From Tessaracoccus caeni (lineage in GTDB: Bacteria; Actinomycetota; Actinomycetes; Propionibacteriales; Propionibacteriaceae): 64,000 nucleotides of DNA. The position numbers were made by a program, and so were the translations under genes. Location: positions 1 to 64,000 of the forward strand of contig NZ_JARGDO010000010.1 of NCBI RefSeq assembly GCF_029211185.1, given 5' to 3'. The notes beneath the pieces were generated by a model. The model did not search any database and had not been told where the DNA came from. It saw only the letters and a list, made by a program, of their open reading frames with translations. Below are positions 33,801-42,880 of the stretch, piece after piece; the stretch's first letter is position 1, and every line of letters starts with the position of its first letter.

Positions 33801-35348
33801 TCACTGCGGGGCTGTGCTTACTGAGATCTCCCGGGGGACGGCCGCGGGGCCGAGCGCCGCGCGCACCGCCGCTCTCCACGACTCGAGGTCTGCGTGGGTG
33901 CCGGGGGTGAGGCGCACCGATGCCGTGACGCGTCGGCCGTACAGCTTGTCCGGGACCACCTCGACGATCGCGTCGGCGACGCCCGGCTGCGCGAGGAGCA
34001 CGTGGCGCACCTGTTCGGGGTGGATGAACTCGCCACCCAAGCGGGCGACCGGGCCCACCCGCCCCAGGATGGAAAGCCGTCCGCGGCGGTCCATCCTGCC
34101 CAGGTCGCTCATGGTGAGCCAGCGCGTTCCGGGGCCGTCGGCCTGCGACGCCATCGGTGTGCGCACCCGCACGCGGCCGGGTTGGCCGATCGGCACCGGG
34201 GCGCCGTCGTCGGCGACCACCTGGACTCTCGACGCCACGAGCGGTCGGCCCACGGAGGCGGCGTCGTCGGCCAGCATGGAGCCATCGGCCATGGTGAAGG
34301 TGCCTGCCTCGGTGGAGCCGTAGTAGCTCACCAGGACCGGACCGAGGGTCTCGGTGAGCGAGACAATGGTGTCGGCGTCGAGCGCGTCGGAGCCGCTCAT
34401 GACGGCTCGCAGCCGAGGCGCGACGCCGGTATCCTCGTGGAGCGCCGCCGCCAGGGCGCGTAACTGGGCCGGGGCGCCGAAGACCACCTCGACGCCGTAC
34501 CGACGGATCGCCGCGAGCGCCACCTCACCAGCACCCTCGGCGAGACTCAGCCGGGGGAGGGCGCTGGAGGTGACCATCGGTGAACCGGCCACCAGGCAGA
34601 GGGCCGCTGCCGCGAAGCCGTAGCCGTGATAGAGCGGCGGCCAGGCCAGGGTGGGGGAACCTGCTCGAACCTGGGTGGCACCGGCCAGCCCGAGCGCGAC
34701 CAGAGCCTGGGTGGGGCGACGCTGGATGGCGATGCCCTTCGGGGTGCCCGTCGTGCCGGAGGTCACCATGATCGAGCGCGACTCCCTCGCCCGTGACGGT
34801 GCCGCGTGGCCTCGAGGTGTCGCGGCGATCAGTTCGCCGAACGTGGTCGCAGCGACGGTGCGTCCGGGGAAGCGGGTCGCCAAGTCATCAGCGGTGCGGG
34901 AATGTAGCAGCAACTCGACGCCGGCCTCGGTGATCCAGGAGTCGAAGGCCGTGTGTCCCATACGCGGCGAGATCTGCGCCACGGCGGCTCCGGTCAAGCC
35001 CAGGGCGGCGGCTGCGATGAGAAGGTCGCGGTCGTCGTCGCAGGCGATGGCAACTCGGCGTCCCGGGCCGGCCAGGTCGTGGTGGTCGAGTGCGGCGGCC
35101 AGCTGCGTCGTGGCGCGACCGAGTTCGGCGTAGGTGATCGCGCCTCTGTCATCGATCAGCGCCACTCGATCTCCCCAGGCGTGAGCGGTCGCCGAGATCG
35201 CCGCAGAGATGGTCATGCCTTGAGCGGGGAGTCCGCTCAGCAGAATCCTGGCGAGGGTGATGGGGTGCGAGAAAAGGCCGAAGACTCGCAGCCCGTCCCG
35301 GAGCTGACGCAGTGTCTCGGAGACGGTGGGCCGGGTATCGGACAGCAT
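33801..35348 (-). CDS. Acyl-CoA synthetase / fatty acyl-AMP ligase-like enzyme, C-terminus incomplete
   Basis: The 515-residue protein belongs to the adenylate-forming family: A3 MVTSGTTGTPKG (about 193), A5 SYYGSTEAG, A7 TMSDLGRMDRRGRLSILGR, and a C-terminal VRHVLLAQPGVADAIVEVVPDK. It stops at PREISVSTAPQ. The family normally continues with LPRxxxGKxxR, whose lysine (A10) is needed for adenylation. The enzyme is therefore short by about 15-20 residues and may be impaired. It starts three bases after the SDR stop, so the two form an operon, suggesting lipid or polyketide-like chemistry. Confidence 0.8.
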   Translation of the reverse strand: MLSDTRPTVSETLRQLRDGLRVFGLFSHPITLARILLSGLPAQGMTISAAISATAHAWGDRVALIDDRGAITYAELGRATTQLAAALDHHDLAGPGRRVAIACDDDRDLLIAAAALGLTGAAVAQISPRMGHTAFDSWITEAGVELLLHSRTADDLATRFPGRTVAATTFGELIAATPRGHAAPSRARESRSIMVTSGTTGTPKGIAIQRRPTQALVALGLAGATQVRAGSPTLAWPPLYHGYGFAAAALCLVAGSPMVTSSALPRLSLAEGAGEVALAAIRRYGVEVVFGAPAQLRALAAALHEDTGVAPRLRAVMSGSDALDADTIVSLTETLGPVLVSYYGSTEAGTFTMADGSMLADDAASVGRPLVASRVQVVADDGAPVPIGQPGRVRVRTPMASQADGPGTRWLTMSDLGRMDRRGRLSILGRVGPVARLGGEFIHPEQVRHVLLAQPGVADAIVEVVPDKLYGRRVTASVRLTPGTHADLESWRAAVRAALGPAAVPREISVSTAPQ

Positions 35349-35352
35349 GGGC

Positions 35353-36120
35353 TCATACCCTCCGTCCGGAGGAGAGGATCCCAGCGAAGACGGTGTCGGC
35401 TACGCCGGGGGCGAGTCCGGTGAGCGTGCCCCCTGCGGCCGCCCACCAGGGGCGCACGATACGCGGGCGGTGCACGATGGCGCGGCACACCACGTCCGCG
35501 GCCTGGTCGATGGTGAGCTCCGGCACGGGGTACCGGCCTGCAGTCGGGGCGCTCATCGCCGTGCGGACCCGGGGAAGATGGAGCGACGTGGTGCGCACGC
35601 CGGCGGCGCGCAGCTCGGGAGCGACGCTCGCCAGCCAGACGTCGAAGCCGGCCTTGGTGGAGGTGTAGGCCGACCAGCCCGGAAGCGGTACGTCGATGCT
35701 CGTGGTCGAGACGTTGATCAGATGGCCCGAGCAGGTCGCGGTCATCTCGCGCAGCAGCGGCAGCAAGAACGCGATGGGGCCGAGGAAGTTGACGCCGCTG
35801 AGCCTGGCGACGTCGTGAAACCGATCCGTGTACTCGGCCAGGTAGCGATGGATCGAATGCCCGGCGTTGGAGATCACCAAACCAGGGGCGCCGTGTTCGG
35901 CGAGTAGGTGCTCGGCCGTGGCCGTGGCGGCATCGGTGTCGCGCAGATCCAGCACGCAGGGCACTGCACCGCCTGGAAGGCTTTGCAGCGCCGTCTCGTC
36001 GCGGGCCACCGCGAGCACCGTCGCGCCCACCTGCGCCAGCCGTTCCGCGACGCAGCGTCCGATGCCTCGAGAGGCTCCCGTGACCACCACGGTGCGGCCC
36101 ACCACCATCGGCCTGACCAT
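35353..36120 (-). CDS. Short-chain dehydrogenase/reductase
   Basis: The protein has the Rossmann motif VVVTGASRGIGR, the NAG motif VISNAGHS, and the catalytic S-Y-K as NVSTTSIDVPLPGWSAYTSTKAGF. It is a classical SDR using NAD(P)H. The ATG at 36120 gives 255 residues, which fits the family; an in-frame GTG at 36246, eight bases after the stop of the lipoprotein gene, would add 42 unrelated residues. It precedes the acyl-adenylate ligase. Confidence 0.88.
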   Translation of the reverse strand: MVRPMVVGRTVVVTGASRGIGRCVAERLAQVGATVLAVARDETALQSLPGGAVPCVLDLRDTDAATATAEHLLAEHGAPGLVISNAGHSIHRYLAEYTDRFHDVARLSGVNFLGPIAFLLPLLREMTATCSGHLINVSTTSIDVPLPGWSAYTSTKAGFDVWLASVAPELRAAGVRTTSLHLPRVRTAMSAPTAGRYPVPELTIDQAADVVCRAIVHRPRIVRPWWAAAGGTLTGLAPGVADTVFAGILSSGRRV

Positions 36121-36253
36121 GGCGGGCGTCGAGCCGTCGACGCGGACCCCTAGAAGCGCAGGAATCAGCGGCTGCGCCCACGCCGTCGAAGGGCTGCGTT
36201 CGGGTTGCCGGTCCACGCGCCCAGGGTAGCGACTGGGGCCAGGCACCGTGTGG

Positions 36254-38029
36254 TCACGGCTGATAGGTCACGACCACCCGGCGGTTCTTCTTGCGGTCCT
36301 CTTCGTTGTCGTTGGGTGCGATGGGCTGCTCGGCCCCGCGCCCGACCGACTCGAACTCGACGTCGATGGTGACCGAGGCCGCCAATGCGTCGCGGACCGC
36401 GTCGGCCCGGGCCTGTGACAGGCGCTGCTGAAACTCGACGGAGCCTTCGTCGGTGCCCGCCACATGGCCTTCGAGCAGGATCTTCTCGCCGGCGGCGACC
36501 GACTGGTCGATGTCCCTGGCCACTCGGGAGATCGTCGCCTTGGCGGCGTTGGTGAGCACCGCTGAGTCCGGCTCGAAAGAGACCGTGGCGTCCAGGGTCA
36601 CCTCGACGACCTCGCTGTCGCGGCGTTCGATGGAGGAGTCATCAGTGCGCACCAGGATCAGCTCGTCGACGGCGGTGTCCGCCGCCGCGATCGCAGCCGG
36701 ATCGGGAAGCGGGGTGGGCCATTCATCGAGACTCCATCCCTGCCCTTCTGATTCGGGAACCCAGGTGCCGAGATCATCCGCATCCACCTGTGTGAAGGGA
36801 AGGATCGCTGGAGCCGGGGTGGTGGGCACTTGGGTGAACGGTGCGAGGGAGTCTTCTGGGAATGTGACGTCGGTGGCCGTGCTGCCCGCCGGCAGCGCGG
36901 GAAGCTGAACGAAGTAGGTTTGGGTGTCGCCCTTGGTGGCGAGACGGTTCGGGCGAGTGATACTGAACGGGATCCGGGAGGCCAGTGCCTCCTGCATGGG
37001 CTGCTCCTCCACGTAGCGCGTGCCTATCTTCTGATCCTCCATCTGCGAGACGGTCGCGACCCACGCGCGAAGCGTCGCCGCTTCGCCTGTATCGCTGCTG
37101 ACTCGAAGTCCTGGCCCCGACACGGTGCTCATCGAGATCGACCACCACCAGTAGGGCACCTGTCCATCCCTGAGGGGCAGACTGGTTGTCACGCCGATGC
37201 CGGGGCCGTCCTCGAGTGCGGTGACGGTCAACTGGAGCGACGTACTCGCGGGGCCGACGAGGATTTGGTCGATGCGCAGCGAGAGTCTCTGTTCCGGCTC
37301 CTCGTGGGTGCTGACCGGATAGCCGAACTCGACATCCGGTGTGGCGGGGGAGATGGGCGTCGCAGGGGCGGCGAGGTCGACGGTGGGGCCGGTCAGGATC
37401 TTCCCGGCGTCGGCGATCGGCACGTCTTCGATCAGTGGCCCGCCTTGCATCGATATGGCGATTGCGGTCAGCTCGTCAGGCAACTCCGGGAACGCGGTCT
37501 GCAGCACTCGGGTGACGCCCACCTGGAACTCGTTCTCGATCAGGTTCCATCGCGTCGACAAACAGCCGATCACGTTGTGCTTCCCCCAGGTGGAGGGGTC
37601 GTCGTCGAGCGGCCGGTATGCCATCCGGGCCTCCAGATCGAGGAGGCTCACCCCGCATCCGCGCTCCACCCACTCGTCCATCCCGACGCTGAGGGCTTGC
37701 CCGACGGCGTCCCCGACGTTCTGACCCGACGCGGCCAGCGGTGTGACCGACCAGTCGAGCACGCTGGCTCCGTCCAGGCGACGCACACCGTGCAGTGCCA
37801 CCCGCGCCTCCTGTCTCGACTCCGTGCCGGCATCCACCACCCATGACGCGACCACCGGGATCTCCGGCGCGGAAGGGCTCTTCGAGGGTGCGACGCTGGG
37901 CGACGGCGACACGCTGGGATCGGGCACCGGCGGCGCCGTCGTGCCGCATCCGGCGAGCAGGGCAAGCGCGACGAAACCCACGGCAACAATGAGCGGCCGC
38001 GCGGAGCGGATGGCGGGCACTGAGCGCAT
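36254..38029 (-). CDS. Lipoprotein with a C-terminal OmpA-like domain
   Basis: From the ATG at 38029 (GAAGGGGGGCG upstream) the protein has 591 residues. A lipobox LALLAGC sets Cys28 as the lipidated residue, followed by a Pro/Ser-rich linker. A middle region of about 420 residues has no recognised domain. The last 120 residues form an OmpA/peptidoglycan-binding domain (FEPDSAVLTNAAKATISRVA, ILLEGHVAGT, QRLSQARADAVRDAL, GRGAEQPIAPN, RKKNRRVVV). It probably tethers the membrane to the wall. Long lipoproteins of this type are common in the Propionibacteriaceae; a specific role is unknown. Confidence 0.88.
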   Translation of the reverse strand: MRSVPAIRSARPLIVAVGFVALALLAGCGTTAPPVPDPSVSPSPSVAPSKSPSAPEIPVVASWVVDAGTESRQEARVALHGVRRLDGASVLDWSVTPLAASGQNVGDAVGQALSVGMDEWVERGCGVSLLDLEARMAYRPLDDDPSTWGKHNVIGCLSTRWNLIENEFQVGVTRVLQTAFPELPDELTAIAISMQGGPLIEDVPIADAGKILTGPTVDLAAPATPISPATPDVEFGYPVSTHEEPEQRLSLRIDQILVGPASTSLQLTVTALEDGPGIGVTTSLPLRDGQVPYWWWSISMSTVSGPGLRVSSDTGEAATLRAWVATVSQMEDQKIGTRYVEEQPMQEALASRIPFSITRPNRLATKGDTQTYFVQLPALPAGSTATDVTFPEDSLAPFTQVPTTPAPAILPFTQVDADDLGTWVPESEGQGWSLDEWPTPLPDPAAIAAADTAVDELILVRTDDSSIERRDSEVVEVTLDATVSFEPDSAVLTNAAKATISRVARDIDQSVAAGEKILLEGHVAGTDEGSVEFQQRLSQARADAVRDALAASVTIDVEFESVGRGAEQPIAPNDNEEDRKKNRRVVVTYQP

Positions 38030-38176
38030 GGTCGCCCCCTTCGTTGACGGGAAATCACTGGGATTTCGCGTCACCCTACGCGGGGGATGCGACGAGCAGA
38101 AGGGGCGCGAGCCAACCTGTGGATAACTATGTCGTTGTCCCCATGATCTCCCTCTCCAGCTCGTCGATGCGCCGGA

Positions 38177-38182
38177 TAGGGT
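38177..38182 (+). promoter_or_regulatory. -10 box of a probable leaderless promoter
   Basis: GGATAGGGTGACCCTCATG places TAGGGT seven bases before the ATG at 38190. No Shine-Dalgarno site is seen. Confidence 0.45.
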
Positions 38183-38189
38183 GACCCTC

Positions 38190-39563
38190 ATGACCGTCGC
38201 CCCGGATGCACACGAGCTTGAGCTGCCCCGGCAGCCTGGGGCGATTCGTGGGCTGATGCGCCGCCATCCGCGCTGGGTGGATGGCTTCATCGCCGGGTGC
38301 TATCTCCTGGGCACGGCGGGTCTTGCCGCGCTTCGCCTGGTGGCGATCGAGATGGCGGGGGCGGACGTCGTGGGCGACGACGTCGACTATGGGCATTGGC
38401 CGAACATCCTGCGGTTGCTGCTCGGGATGGGCGTGACGGCCACCGCCCTGCTGTTGCGCCGTCGCTTCCCGCTGTCCAGCCTGGTCGCGGTATTGCTGGT
38501 GCTCTTGGCGGCGCCCGACGACATGCTTCTGAGCGCCGGCGCCTCGGTGGCCTCCTGGGTGCTGCTCTATTCGGTGCCCGTCTATCGCTCCGCCAAGGCC
38601 GGCTGGGTGGGATACGGCGCGGCCGTGGTCGCCTCACTCCTGCCGATTCCATCCATGATCGGCGACCCGGTCAGCGCCGATCTCTCAGGGCCCGGTGGCG
38701 CGTTCTCCGTCGCGATCACGTCGGCGCTGATGATGCTGATCCCCGTCGTGATCGGCATCAATGCCGGCAATCGCAATCGCTACACCGAGGCCATCATCGA
38801 TCGGGCTCACCAGCTGGCACGCGAGCGCGACCAGTTGGCTCGCTTGGCGGTAGCGGAGGAACGCTCGCGGATCGCGCGTGAGATGCACGACATCGTCGCC
38901 CACTCCGTCTCGGTGATGATCATGCTGTCCGAAGGCGCATCCCGGGCGGCGGCGATTCAGCCGGAGGCGGCGGCCAAGGCGATGGAGCAGTGCGCCGAGA
39001 CCGGCCGCTCCGCGCTGGGGGAGATGCGTCGCCTCATCGGCGCGCTGCGCGAGCCCGACGCCGTCGAGGCCGCCGAGTTGGAACCCACCCCGGGCGTCGA
39101 GGCGTTGCCAGAGCTGATCGATGGTTTCCGAGCCGCCGGTCTTCAGGTCGATCTCACGCTGAAGGGCGCCCCTCGCGTCGCCGATGGTGCGGCCGGTCAA
39201 GGACGGGAGCTGGCGATCTACCGCACGGTGCAGGAGGCGTTGACCAACACGCTGCGGCACGCCGGCAGAGGTGCGGCGGCAACTGTCCTGATCGATCAGC
39301 GGGGCGGGTCGACGGTGGTGCGCGTCACCGACGACGGCGGGCCACCCGGACAGGCGGCGCCCATGTCGGGCGTGGGCTCAGGCCAGGGGTTGATCGGGCT
39401 GGCCGAGCGGGTGCGGGTCTTCGGAGGCGAGCTCGACTACGGACCCGACGGAGCACGTGGGTGGCGCGTGACGGCGACGCTCCCGGACGGCGAGAGGCCG
39501 GCGGACGAGCTCCGGGCCGGCGCCACCGCCATCGAGTTTGGAAGCGAGACGAGAGATGACTGA
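38190..39563 (+). CDS. NarL-type sensor histidine kinase
   Basis: The 457-residue protein has five membrane segments in residues 30-190, a coiled linker, HisKA_3 with SRIAREMHDIVAHSVSVM (His233), and a complete HATPase_c (N-box TVQEALTNTLRHAG, G-box DDGGPPG...GQGLIGLAERV). This is the DesK/LiaS-like arrangement common in actinobacteria. It overlaps the regulator by eight bases. The ABC genes at 40402-42233 follow on the same strand and are likely controlled by it. Confidence 0.92.
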   Translation: MTVAPDAHELELPRQPGAIRGLMRRHPRWVDGFIAGCYLLGTAGLAALRLVAIEMAGADVVGDDVDYGHWPNILRLLLGMGVTATALLLRRRFPLSSLVAVLLVLLAAPDDMLLSAGASVASWVLLYSVPVYRSAKAGWVGYGAAVVASLLPIPSMIGDPVSADLSGPGGAFSVAITSALMMLIPVVIGINAGNRNRYTEAIIDRAHQLARERDQLARLAVAEERSRIAREMHDIVAHSVSVMIMLSEGASRAAAIQPEAAAKAMEQCAETGRSALGEMRRLIGALREPDAVEAAELEPTPGVEALPELIDGFRAAGLQVDLTLKGAPRVADGAAGQGRELAIYRTVQEALTNTLRHAGRGAAATVLIDQRGGSTVVRVTDDGGPPGQAAPMSGVGSGQGLIGLAERVRVFGGELDYGPDGARGWRVTATLPDGERPADELRAGATAIEFGSETRDD

Positions 39564-40266
39564 CCAGATCCGCGTGCTGCTGGTCGACGATCAGGATCTG
39601 ATCCGAACCGGGTTCCGGCTGATCCTGCTGGGCGAGCCCGGGGTTGCCGTCGTGGGGGAGGCCTCCGACGGACGCGGCGCGCTCGCCGAGCTGACCCGTC
39701 TCGACGGCGCGTGCGACGTCGTGCTGATGGACGTACGTATGCCGCGGATGAACGGCATCGAGGCCACCCAGCAGATCGTCGCCCGGTTCCCGGATGTGAG
39801 GGTACTGGTGCTCACCACCTTCGATCTCGACGAGTATGCCCAGGCCGCCGTCCAGGCTGGCGCCGCCGGTTTCCTGCTCAAGGACGCGCGCCCGACCGAG
39901 CTCGTCGACGCGATCAAGCGCGTCGCGACCGGCGACGCCGTGATGGCACCGTCGACGATGCGCCGCATGATGGAGCAGATGCGCGGGGGCGGTGCCGCCC
40001 CGGCCGCTCCGTCAGCCCCGGCAGGCACGCCAGCACCACAGCAACCGCGGCAGGCCCCGGTCGATGCCGGCGCGCTCTCCGTGCTGACGGAGCGCGAGCG
40101 CGAGGTATTGGCGCTGATCGCCGAAGGCCTCAACAACACGGAGATCGGCGAGCGGCTCTATCTGTCGGAGTCGACGGTGAAGACCCATGTCGGCCGCGTG
40201 CTGTTCAAGCTCAACCTCCGCGACCGCATCCACGCGGTGATCCTGGCGAAGGAACTGGGGCTCTAG
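39556..40266 (+). CDS. NarL/LuxR-family response regulator
   Basis: ATG at 39556 gives 236 residues. The receiver domain has D11/D12 and phosphoacceptor D59 in VVLMDVRMPRMNG. A linker of Ala/Pro (AAPAAPSAPAGTPAPQQPRQAP) is unusual in length. The LuxR HTH shows LTEREREVLALIAEGLNNTEIGERL and TVKTHVGRVLFKLNL. It is the partner of the kinase at 38190. Confidence 0.93.
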   Translation: MTDQIRVLLVDDQDLIRTGFRLILLGEPGVAVVGEASDGRGALAELTRLDGACDVVLMDVRMPRMNGIEATQQIVARFPDVRVLVLTTFDLDEYAQAAVQAGAAGFLLKDARPTELVDAIKRVATGDAVMAPSTMRRMMEQMRGGGAAPAAPSAPAGTPAPQQPRQAPVDAGALSVLTEREREVLALIAEGLNNTEIGERLYLSESTVKTHVGRVLFKLNLRDRIHAVILAKELGL

Positions 40267-40401
40267 CACCACGCGACTGGTACCGGGGTACCACCCGGCC
40301 GCGAGGTGGTACTCGAAGACAGCCCCGGCGGGCGACGCGCGGGGGTGCCCTTCCTCGGAAAGCTAGGGGTTACAGACAAACCCCCACCGAGGAGACAGAA
40401 A

Positions 40402-41337
40402 ATGATCACCGCACGCGGACTCAGCAAGCGCTACGGCAACAAACTCGCCCTGGACGGCGTCAGCTTCGACATCGAGCCCGGCCAGGTCACCGGATTCCTC
40501 GGCCCCAACGGCGCCGGCAAGTCCACCTCGATGAGGCTGATGGTCGGCCTGGATCGCCCCACCTCCGGTGAGGTCACCATCGCCGGCAAGCCCTTCGCCC
40601 AGCACGACGCGCCGCTCACCGTCGTGGGCGCGCTGCTCGACGCGAAGGGCGTTCACCCCGGCCGCTCGGCCCGCAGCCACCTGCGCGCTCTGGCCGCCAC
40701 CCACGGCATCGGCAGCCGCCGCGTCGACCAGGTGCTCGAGATGACCGGCCTCACCGACGTCGCCGGCAAGCGCGTCGGCGGCTTCTCCCTCGGCATGGGG
40801 CAGCGCCTCGGCATCGCCGCCGCACTGCTCGGCGATCCCCAGGTGCTGATTCTCGACGAGCCGGTCAACGGCCTCGATCCCGACGGCGTGATGTGGGTCC
40901 GCCACCTGGTCCGCAGTCAGGCGGCCGCCGGTAAGACGGTGCTGCTCTCCAGCCACCTGATGAGTGAGATGGCGCAGACCGCCGACCACGTCATCGTGCT
41001 GGGTCGCGGCCGCGTCGTCGCCGACGCCCCCATCGCCGAACTGCTGGGTGCGAGCTCGCCGCGGGTCCGCGTCGTCACTCCCGAAGGATCGCGGCTGGTG
41101 CATGCGCTGCGCAGCGCTCAGCTTGGCGGCGCCGAACTGAGCATCGACGTCGGCAACGACGGCGCCCTCACCGTCCGCGGCGTCGATGCGGCCGAGGTCG
41201 GCCGGCTCTGCGCACATCAGGGCATCGAGCTGCATCAGCTGACGCCGGTCACCGTCAGCCTCGAAGACGCCTACCTGGCCCTCACCCGCGGCGAACTCGA
41301 GTACGAGACGCAAGAACCCGTCGCCATCCCCGCCTGA
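40402..41337 (+). CDS. ABC transporter ATPase (DrrA/CcmA type)
   Basis: The 311-residue protein from the ATG at 40402 (GAGGAGACAG upstream) has GPNGAGKST, the signature FSLGMGQRLGIAAAL, Walker B LILDEPVNGLDPDG and LSSHLMSEMAQTAD. The C-terminal part after residue 210 is the usual tail of the DrrA type. It forms an exporter with the next permease, preceded by a kinase/regulator pair. The region 40306-40401 contains an in-frame extension without similarity. Confidence 0.9.
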   Translation: MITARGLSKRYGNKLALDGVSFDIEPGQVTGFLGPNGAGKSTSMRLMVGLDRPTSGEVTIAGKPFAQHDAPLTVVGALLDAKGVHPGRSARSHLRALAATHGIGSRRVDQVLEMTGLTDVAGKRVGGFSLGMGQRLGIAAALLGDPQVLILDEPVNGLDPDGVMWVRHLVRSQAAAGKTVLLSSHLMSEMAQTADHVIVLGRGRVVADAPIAELLGASSPRVRVVTPEGSRLVHALRSAQLGGAELSIDVGNDGALTVRGVDAAEVGRLCAHQGIELHQLTPVTVSLEDAYLALTRGELEYETQEPVAIPA

Positions 41338-41372
41338 ACCTCATTCACTGCTCAACTAAGGACTTCACGATC

Positions 41373-42233
41373 ATGACTGCCACCACCGTTCCCCAGCCCT
41401 CCGTCGTCTCGCTTCCCGCCACCCGTTCCGCCCGGCTCACCTTCGGTGGGGTCGTGCGTTCTGAGTGGATCAAGGCGCTGTCGCTCCGCTCGATCCGCTG
41501 GAGCGTGATCGTCTCGATCGGCCTCGGGGTGGCCATGAGCGCCGCCATCGCCTTTGCGCTCAATGCCATGGCTGCCGACGCTCCGGCCGAGAGCCACGTC
41601 GGCTTCCTGACCACGGTGACCAGCTTCCCCGCCGGCTTCCTTTCGCTCGTCTTCGGCGTGCTCGGTGTGTTCCTGTTCTCCAGCGAGTACGCCTCGGGCA
41701 TGATCCTCTCCACGCTGACCTCGGCCCCGCGTCGCGGCCTGGTGTTCGCTGCCAAGGCCGTGGTGCTGACGGTTCTGTCGGTGTTCGTCGCCGTCGTCGT
41801 GCTGGCCTCGGGCATCGGTGCCTCGGCGATCGTGCTTCCTGCCTCCACCGGCAGCATCCTCGATCCCCAGGCGCTGACCGGCTTCCTCGGCACCCTGGTC
41901 TTCCTGCTGGTCGTCGCCCTGTTCGCCTTCGCCGCCGCCGGCATCCTGCGCAGCACCGCGGGCGGCATCACGGTGATGGTGGCCGTGGTCTTCCTGCTCC
42001 CGACGATCCTGCAGATCGTGACCCAGGTGTCCGACTGGTCGTGGGCGCCGGTCATGCTGAACTACCTGCCGAGCACGCTCGGCACCGTCGTCGGAGCCGG
42101 CGTCGTCGAGGGCGGCATGGGCTCGGACCTGGGGATGCCCGGCTACGGCACCGCACTCGTGGCGCTGGCCGCCTGGGCGCTGATCCCGATGGGTGCCGCC
42201 GCCTGGCTCTTCTCCTCCCGCGACGCCAAGTAA
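41373..42233 (+). CDS. ABC transporter permease (ABC-2 type)
   Basis: The 286-residue protein has six membrane segments and lies directly after the ATPase with 35 bases between. The N-terminal segment GVVRSEWIKALSLRSIRWSVIVSIGLGVAM and the EYASGMILSTLTSAPRRG loop are typical of ABC-2 permeases. A strong terminator follows. The substrate is unknown, but such pairs often export antibiotics or lipids. Confidence 0.88.
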   Translation: MTATTVPQPSVVSLPATRSARLTFGGVVRSEWIKALSLRSIRWSVIVSIGLGVAMSAAIAFALNAMAADAPAESHVGFLTTVTSFPAGFLSLVFGVLGVFLFSSEYASGMILSTLTSAPRRGLVFAAKAVVLTVLSVFVAVVVLASGIGASAIVLPASTGSILDPQALTGFLGTLVFLLVVALFAFAAAGILRSTAGGITVMVAVVFLLPTILQIVTQVSDWSWAPVMLNYLPSTLGTVVGAGVVEGGMGSDLGMPGYGTALVALAAWALIPMGAAAWLFSSRDAK

Positions 42234-42250
42234 CCCGTCGCGCCTCCGTA

Positions 42251-42284
42251 AAGCCGCCGCCCTGGGCCACCAGGGCGGCGGCTT
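42251..42284 (+). terminator. Terminator after the ABC permease
   Basis: AAGCCGCCGCCCTGG (42251-42265) and CCAGGGCGGCGGCTT (42270-42284) pair perfectly around GCCA. There is no T-run beyond the final TT. Confidence 0.75.
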
Positions 42285-42378
42285 CGTCGTGCTGCTCGCC
42301 GGTTTGTCCCAGGTGGCGGTGCGGTAGGCTGACCGGCGGTGCGTCCGCACCGACACCGACGTGAGAGGACTCACTTTC

Positions 42379-42873
42379 ATGAAGCTGACTCGGCTCGTTC
42401 CCGCGGTGGCCGCGCTCGCTCTGCTCGCAGCCTGCACCCCGGCGCCCAGCACCGTCGCGCTCGTGGGTGGCACGCCGGTCACGGCCGCTGATCTCCAGCG
42501 CAGCATCGACGGATGCGCCGAGTTGGGCATCACCACCCAACAGCTGCCGGTGAAGCAGCACGTGCTGCTCCTCGCCGCCGGCGAGCTGGTGGACCAGGCC
42601 GCCGAGGCACGTGGCTTCGAGGTCTCCGACGGCGAGCTGAAGTCGCTGGCGGAGCAGAACGGGTCGGCGGATCTGCTGGGCAACGAGGAGTGCGCCAAGC
42701 TCGCCTACCCGGGTGTCAAGCTGACCCTGCTGGGTCAGGCTGCCGGTCAGGACGAGCTGATTGCGGAGCTCAAGGCAATCGAGGTCGACGTCAATCCCCG
42801 GTACGGCGAATGGGACGCGGAGGCCCTTGGGCTCGCCGGAAGCGGCTCGTTGTCGCTGCCGTCCGCATCCTGA
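42379..42873 (+). CDS. SurA N-terminal-like lipoprotein
   Basis: The 164-residue protein has a lipobox (ALLAAC, Cys about 20) and then a SurA_N-like region: VALVGGTPVTAADLQRSIDGCA and LLLAAGELVDQAAEARGFEVSDGELKSLAEQ. No PPIase domain follows. It sits directly before mazG and eno, as in other actinobacteria. It is probably an extracytoplasmic chaperone-like lipoprotein. The promoter may be TAGGCT at about 42325. Confidence 0.8.
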   Translation: MKLTRLVPAVAALALLAACTPAPSTVALVGGTPVTAADLQRSIDGCAELGITTQQLPVKQHVLLLAAGELVDQAAEARGFEVSDGELKSLAEQNGSADLLGNEECAKLAYPGVKLTLLGQAAGQDELIAELKAIEVDVNPRYGEWDAEALGLAGSGSLSLPSAS

Positions 42874-42880
42874 GCACGCG

